Below, one piece after another: positions 5,071 through 7,852 of a stretch of 7,852 nt of DNA. The notes beneath the pieces were generated by a model. That model saw nothing but the letters and a program-made list of their open reading frames with translations, did no database searches and had not been told where the DNA came from. Positions within the stretch are counted from its first letter, which is position 1, and each line of letters opens with the position of its first letter. The position numbers were made by a program, and so were the translations under genes. The stretch is from an uncultured Campylobacter sp. (GTDB lineage: Bacteria; Campylobacterota; Campylobacteria; Campylobacterales; Campylobacteraceae), in contig NZ_CALIJF010000299.1 of NCBI RefSeq assembly GCF_938018035.1, positions 1 to 7,852 on the forward strand. The letters are read 5' to 3'.

Positions 5071-5886
5071 TTGCTATATCTCATTCCTACGCCGATAGGG
5101 AATCTAAGCGATATCTCGAGCCGCGCGCTTGAGGTATTGCAAAGCTGCGAAATCCTAATCTGCGAGGATACGAGGGTTTCAAAAAAACTTCTAAACCTAT
5201 TATCCGATAAATTTCAAATTTCATTTAAAATTTCACAGTTTTACTCGCTGCACACGCACAACGAAGCGGAGTTTTTCGCGGGCTTTGATGCGGCGCTTCT
5301 GCGCGAAAAAGCTTGCGCATACGTAAGCGACGCAGGCATGCCCTGCATCAGCGATCCGGGAATTGTGCTCGTAAAATTTGCGCAGCGAAGCGGCGTGCCT
5401 TACGAGGTGCTTAGCGGCGCAAACGCTCTGCTGCTCGCAGCCGCCGCAAGCGGACTAGTGGAGAAAGAATTTAGCTTTTTAGGCTTTTTGAATAATGACG
5501 GCGCGCAGCGCAAAGCTCAGATTCTAAATTTAATGCAAAGCCCCTATCCGTGCGTGCTATATGAATCCCCAAAGCGCGTGGTAAAACTGATAGAACAGAT
5601 CGCTGGGATCGACACGCAGCGCAAAATTTTTGCGATCAAAGAAGCTACGAAAAAATTTGAAACCAAATTTTTCGGTAGCGCCGCAGAGGTTCTATCCAGC
5701 CTAAACGGCGCAAATTTAAACGGCGAATGGTGCGTCGTGATTGACGGCGCAGGCGAGAAAAGCTTTGAAAAAATCACGCAAGAAGATATTCTTTCGCTTG
5801 AGATCGCGCCGAAAATAAAAGCAAAACTGCTCTCAAAAATCAGCGGCGAACCCGCCAAAGAAATATATAAAAATTTGATACGCTAA
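5071..5886 (+). CDS. rsmI: 16S rRNA (cytidine-1402-2'-O)-methyltransferase RsmI, TTG start
   Basis: RsmI transfers a methyl group from SAM to the 2'-OH of C1402 in the ribosomal P site; it has the tetrapyrrole-methylase fold. The 271-residue protein shows YLIPTPIGNLSDIS (3-16), CEDTR (31-35) and YVSDAGMPCISDPG (84-97), then GANALLLAAAASGL, YESPKRV and KEATKKFE, and a helical C-terminal tail (SGEPAKEIYKNLIR). GANA replaces the more usual GPSA/GPCA, and NNDGAQRK stands where many RsmI proteins have a P-x-K-x3-R element; both may be lineage features. The start must be TTG at 5071: the codon before it is the rpmE stop and no ATG or GTG precedes the first motif. CGGA at 5057-5060, inside rpmE, is the only ribosome-binding-like site, so translation probably depends on rpmE. 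Confidence 0.94.
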   Translation: MLYLIPTPIGNLSDISSRALEVLQSCEILICEDTRVSKKLLNLLSDKFQISFKISQFYSLHTHNEAEFFAGFDAALLREKACAYVSDAGMPCISDPGIVLVKFAQRSGVPYEVLSGANALLLAAAASGLVEKEFSFLGFLNNDGAQRKAQILNLMQSPYPCVLYESPKRVVKLIEQIAGIDTQRKIFAIKEATKKFETKFFGSAAEVLSSLNGANLNGEWCVVIDGAGEKSFEKITQEDILSLEIAPKIKAKLLSKISGEPAKEIYKNLIR

Positions 5887-5909
5887 GTCATATTTTAACC
5901 GTTTTTCGC

Positions 5910-5915
5910 TAAAAT
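5910..5915 (+). promoter_or_regulatory. Possible -10 element directly before the SpoU methyltransferase gene
   Basis: TAAAAT (5910-5915), with GTTTTT just upstream (5901-5906), ends six bases before the ATG at 5922. If used, transcription would start at or next to the ATG, giving a leaderless or nearly leaderless message, which would fit the absence of any ribosome binding site there. The 35-bp gap after rsmI equally allows simple readthrough. Confidence 0.3.
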
Positions 5916-5921
5916 CCCAAA

Positions 5922-6623
5922 ATGATTATTTACGGCAAGCAGCTGTTTTTGCACCTTTTAAACCGGCATCCGCAGAAATTTATCCGCATCATCCTTGCAA
6001 AGGAGTGCGAGAAAGAAATTTTTAAAAAGATCGCCGCGACCGGCGTAAAAATCGAGCGCGCCGATGCGAAAAAAGCTCAAGCCCTCGCTCGCGGCGGCAA
6101 CCATCAAGGCTTTTTAGCCGAGGTGGAGGAGTTTAGCTTCGGCGATCTAGCTAGCGTCAAAGATGATAAATTCGTGCCGATCCTTTATGGGCTTACCGAT
6201 GTCGGAAACATCGGCGCGATAATGCGCAGTGCCTATGCTTTGGGCGCGGACAGCGTGATCGTCGTCGCAAATAATCTAAATATGGCGGGCGTAGTGCGCG
6301 CAAGCTCGGGCGCGGCGTATGAGCTAAACGTCGTTAAGGTCTCGGACGGGCTTAGCGTGCTAAACGAGCTTAAACAAAGCGGCTTTGAAATTTACGCCGC
6401 GAGTGCGGGCGGGACGAGCTTTAAGGAGTTAGAGCTCGGCGCGAAAAACGCACTCGTAATGGGGAACGAAGAAGAGGGGATACCCGCTAGGGCGCTTAAA
6501 AAATGCGACCGCGCGGTATCAATAAAGATGCGCGAAGGCTGGGACTCGCTTAATGTAAGCGCGGCATTTGCGATACTATGCGATGGAATTTTAAATGGAA
6601 GAAATAAAAGAGAAGTTAAATAA
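5922..6623 (+). CDS. SpoU/TrmH-family RNA 2'-O-methyltransferase (RlmB-like)
   Basis: This 233-residue protein belongs to the SPOUT-class SpoU family, which uses SAM to methylate ribose 2'-OH groups in rRNA or tRNA. The N-terminal third (about 1-75) resembles the L30e-like substrate-binding domain (MIIYGKQLFLHLL; later GGNHQGFLAEVEEF, matching the HQG element seen in RlmB and TrmH relatives). The three SpoU motifs follow: LTDVGNIGAIMRSA, ALVMGNEEEGI and KMREGWDSLNVSAAFAI. The N-terminal domain plus HQG favour the RlmB type (23S rRNA Gm2251) over TrmH or TrmL, but the exact target base cannot be read from sequence. Motif 1 has V-G-N where many members have P-x-N. No ribosome binding site is visible before the ATG. 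Its last 29 bases overlap the next gene in another frame. Confidence 0.9.
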   Translation: MIIYGKQLFLHLLNRHPQKFIRIILAKECEKEIFKKIAATGVKIERADAKKAQALARGGNHQGFLAEVEEFSFGDLASVKDDKFVPILYGLTDVGNIGAIMRSAYALGADSVIVVANNLNMAGVVRASSGAAYELNVVKVSDGLSVLNELKQSGFEIYAASAGGTSFKELELGAKNALVMGNEEEGIPARALKKCDRAVSIKMREGWDSLNVSAAFAILCDGILNGRNKREVK

Positions 6624-7614
6624 TACGGACGAGCAGGCGGAACAAATCGAGAAGCCGGAGCAAATACAGCAGCCAAAAAATAGCGATCTGGATAAATTAA
6701 AATCTATGGATCTGATCGAAATAGCGCGCACGACGCGCATCGACGCGCAAAATTTAGAATACATCATCAACAAAGACTTCGAGAAGTTAGCAAATTTTAA
6801 CGTTAGAGGTTACATTAAAATTTTAGAGCGCGAGTTCGGGCTGGATCTATCGGACTGGATAAGCGAGTTCGAGGTCGCAAAAGAGGGCTTTGCGCCCGTT
6901 AAAAAAGCCAAAGTCGAGCAGGTTTATGGTCAAAGGGTCAGCCCTAATAAAAGCGGCAGCGGTTGGCTTTTATGGCTGCTTGCAATGGTATTAATCATAG
7001 GCGCAATCTTTTATTTCGGACTTTATAAAAGCTTCGGTGAATTTTTGGGCTCACTTTTATGGGAACAAAACAAAACCACCTACTCGGACGCTCCAATCGT
7101 AAATAACACTCAAAAAAAGCTTGAAAACATCGGTATCGACGTCGTTTCGCACAACGCTACAGATGAAAAATTCGCACTAAAGTCAGATGCCAATGCAGCC
7201 GCTGTTGCGGATGAAAATTTAAGCTCGCTCAATGCGCTGGATCGCTCTATAAGAATCGAGCGCGCGAGTGCCAAAACGGAGGAAAATTCCACCGACGAAA
7301 ACGCCACGCAAAGCGCACCTGCGCCCAGCAAAGATATCGTGCTTAATCCACGCGGCAAAATGTGGATCGGTATCATCGATCTAAAAAGTGGCAAGAAGCG
7401 CGAGATGGTCATCAATGCCCCTTACGTCGTCGCTTCGCAAGGAGATGAGGAGCTGCTAATCTCTACCGGTCACGGGATGTTTGAGCTCGGTAAAGCCGAT
7501 GGCAACGTAACTTTTAGCGAAAGAAACACTCAAAAATTCCACGTCAAAGATGGCAATATCACTAAAATTTCAGCCGATGAGTTTCTGCGCCTAAACAAGG
7601 GCAAAAAGTGGTAA
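6595..7614 (+). CDS. RodZ-like membrane protein: cytoplasmic helix-turn-helix, one membrane helix, periplasmic beta domain
   Basis: The 339-residue protein starts inside the preceding gene (29-bp overlap; GGA at 6585-6587). Residues 1-32 are a charged, Q/E-rich tail. Residues about 33-90 match the RodZ-type helix-turn-helix: DLIEIARTTRI, LEYIINKDFEKL, FNVRGYIKILEREFGLDL parallels the T-K-I, Y-L-E, G-D-F, Y-x-R-G-F-L, L-G-L-D pattern of RodZ. A basic juxtamembrane stretch (103-119) precedes one membrane helix (about 124-143, WLLWLLAMVLIIGAIFYFGL). A low-complexity S/A/N/E-rich linker (about 165-250) leads to a C-terminal domain (about 255-335) with strands such as GKMWIGIIDL, REMVINAPYVVAS, ELLISTGHGMFELG and GNVTFS, similar in layout to the RodZ C-terminal domain. 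RodZ ties MreB filaments to the wall-synthesis machinery. From memory, C. jejuni Cj0152c, a putative membrane protein, is at this place. The architecture is clear; a RodZ role is inferred. Confidence 0.82.
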   Translation: MEEIKEKLNNTDEQAEQIEKPEQIQQPKNSDLDKLKSMDLIEIARTTRIDAQNLEYIINKDFEKLANFNVRGYIKILEREFGLDLSDWISEFEVAKEGFAPVKKAKVEQVYGQRVSPNKSGSGWLLWLLAMVLIIGAIFYFGLYKSFGEFLGSLLWEQNKTTYSDAPIVNNTQKKLENIGIDVVSHNATDEKFALKSDANAAAVADENLSSLNALDRSIRIERASAKTEENSTDENATQSAPAPSKDIVLNPRGKMWIGIIDLKSGKKREMVINAPYVVASQGDEELLISTGHGMFELGKADGNVTFSERNTQKFHVKDGNITKISADEFLRLNKGKKW

Positions 7615-7852
7615 AACTTCAGACCTTGAGCGTGGTTTTTCGCTCGTAGAATTTTGCCGCAGAGGACAGAGGGTAAAATTTTTAGCTCGCTGTGGTGCGC
7701 AGTTTAAATTTAAACCCGCGAGCGTAAATTTAAAGGTTTGAACTGCGACGCGTTGGATAAAATTTTAAACGGCGTAGGTAAAATTTAACGGTGCGGATAA
7801 AATTTCAAGCGTTGCGGGCGCTTGCAGTAGAGTGCTAACTTTAAGAGGCGCC
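7615..7852. other. Non-coding 3' flank with spaced AAATTT words
   Basis: No ORF with a credible start is seen on either strand in these 238 bases. They contain six exact AAATTT hexamers starting at 7676, 7706, 7726, 7760, 7781 and 7800, and a perfect 14-bp palindrome gtttaaatttaaac (7702-7715). A weak hairpin, GAGCG/CGCTC with an eight-base loop (7628-7645), follows the last stop and might help end the transcript, but it has no T run after it. Confidence 0.55.

Noticed and set aside
5544..5858. Long open frame on the - strand opposite rsmI
   Set aside because: It is antisense to a well-conserved gene and its product has no recognisable motif; it follows from the codon pattern of rsmI.
7615..7769. 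Open - strand frame through the 3' flank
   Set aside because: It has no ATG or ribosome binding site, and a stop lies at each end; the apparent peptide is made of AAATTT-derived words.
7676..7805. CRISPR-like or direct-repeat array
   Set aside because: The repeated unit is only about 8-10 bases with irregular gaps and no spacer-repeat structure or cas genes.

Overview
The window looks like chromosomal DNA from an epsilonproteobacterium, most likely a Campylobacter of the higher-GC oral group (C. gracilis, C. rectus or C. showae type; the species is a guess). The grounds are the protein sequences, the TATAAT promoters with T-rich upstream tracts and no clear -35 box, the abundant AAATTT / AAATTTTAAA words, and a gene order that, from memory, resembles C. 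jejuni Cj0161c to Cj0152c read in the same direction. All supported genes are on the + strand. I see no mobile element, CRISPR array, tRNA or rRNA.

Layout. Positions 1-206 hold the 3' end of an unidentified gene. A promoter at about 243-259 starts a tightly packed run: moaA (molybdopterin step 1), queE and queD (7-deazaguanine / queuosine precursor synthesis), a 73-residue lipoprotein, a doubtful TTG-started basic ORF (3023-3391), a four-helix membrane protein and rsmE (16S rRNA U1498 methyltransferase). Junctions in this run are mostly ATGA or TGATG overlaps, which suggests translational coupling. A 337-bp AT-rich gap (4533-4869) with two hairpins separates it from the second run. That run has its own TATAAT promoter and carries rpmE (ribosomal protein L31), rsmI (16S rRNA C1402 2'-O-methyltransferase), a SpoU-family RNA 2'-O-methyltransferase and a RodZ-like membrane protein. 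The window ends in 238 bp of apparently non-coding DNA with regularly spaced AAATTT words.

How the genes fit together. MoaA and the QueD/QueE pathway both draw on GTP: MoaA rearranges GTP for molybdenum cofactor, while QueD and QueE turn a GTP-derived dihydroneopterin into the 7-deazaguanine of queuosine. MoaA and QueE are also both radical-SAM [4Fe-4S] enzymes. Queuosine then connects this half to translation, which dominates the second half: one ribosomal protein and three RNA methyltransferases. The lipoprotein, the four-helix protein and the RodZ-like protein belong to the cell envelope.

I did not find a clearly new system. The most interesting items are a QueE with a displaced third cluster cysteine plus a long repeat-rich insertion, a codon word (LNSAA) shared between that insertion and a loop of the neighbouring membrane protein, a RodZ-like protein in a ribosome-maturation operon, and non-coding DNA dense in AAATTT words.
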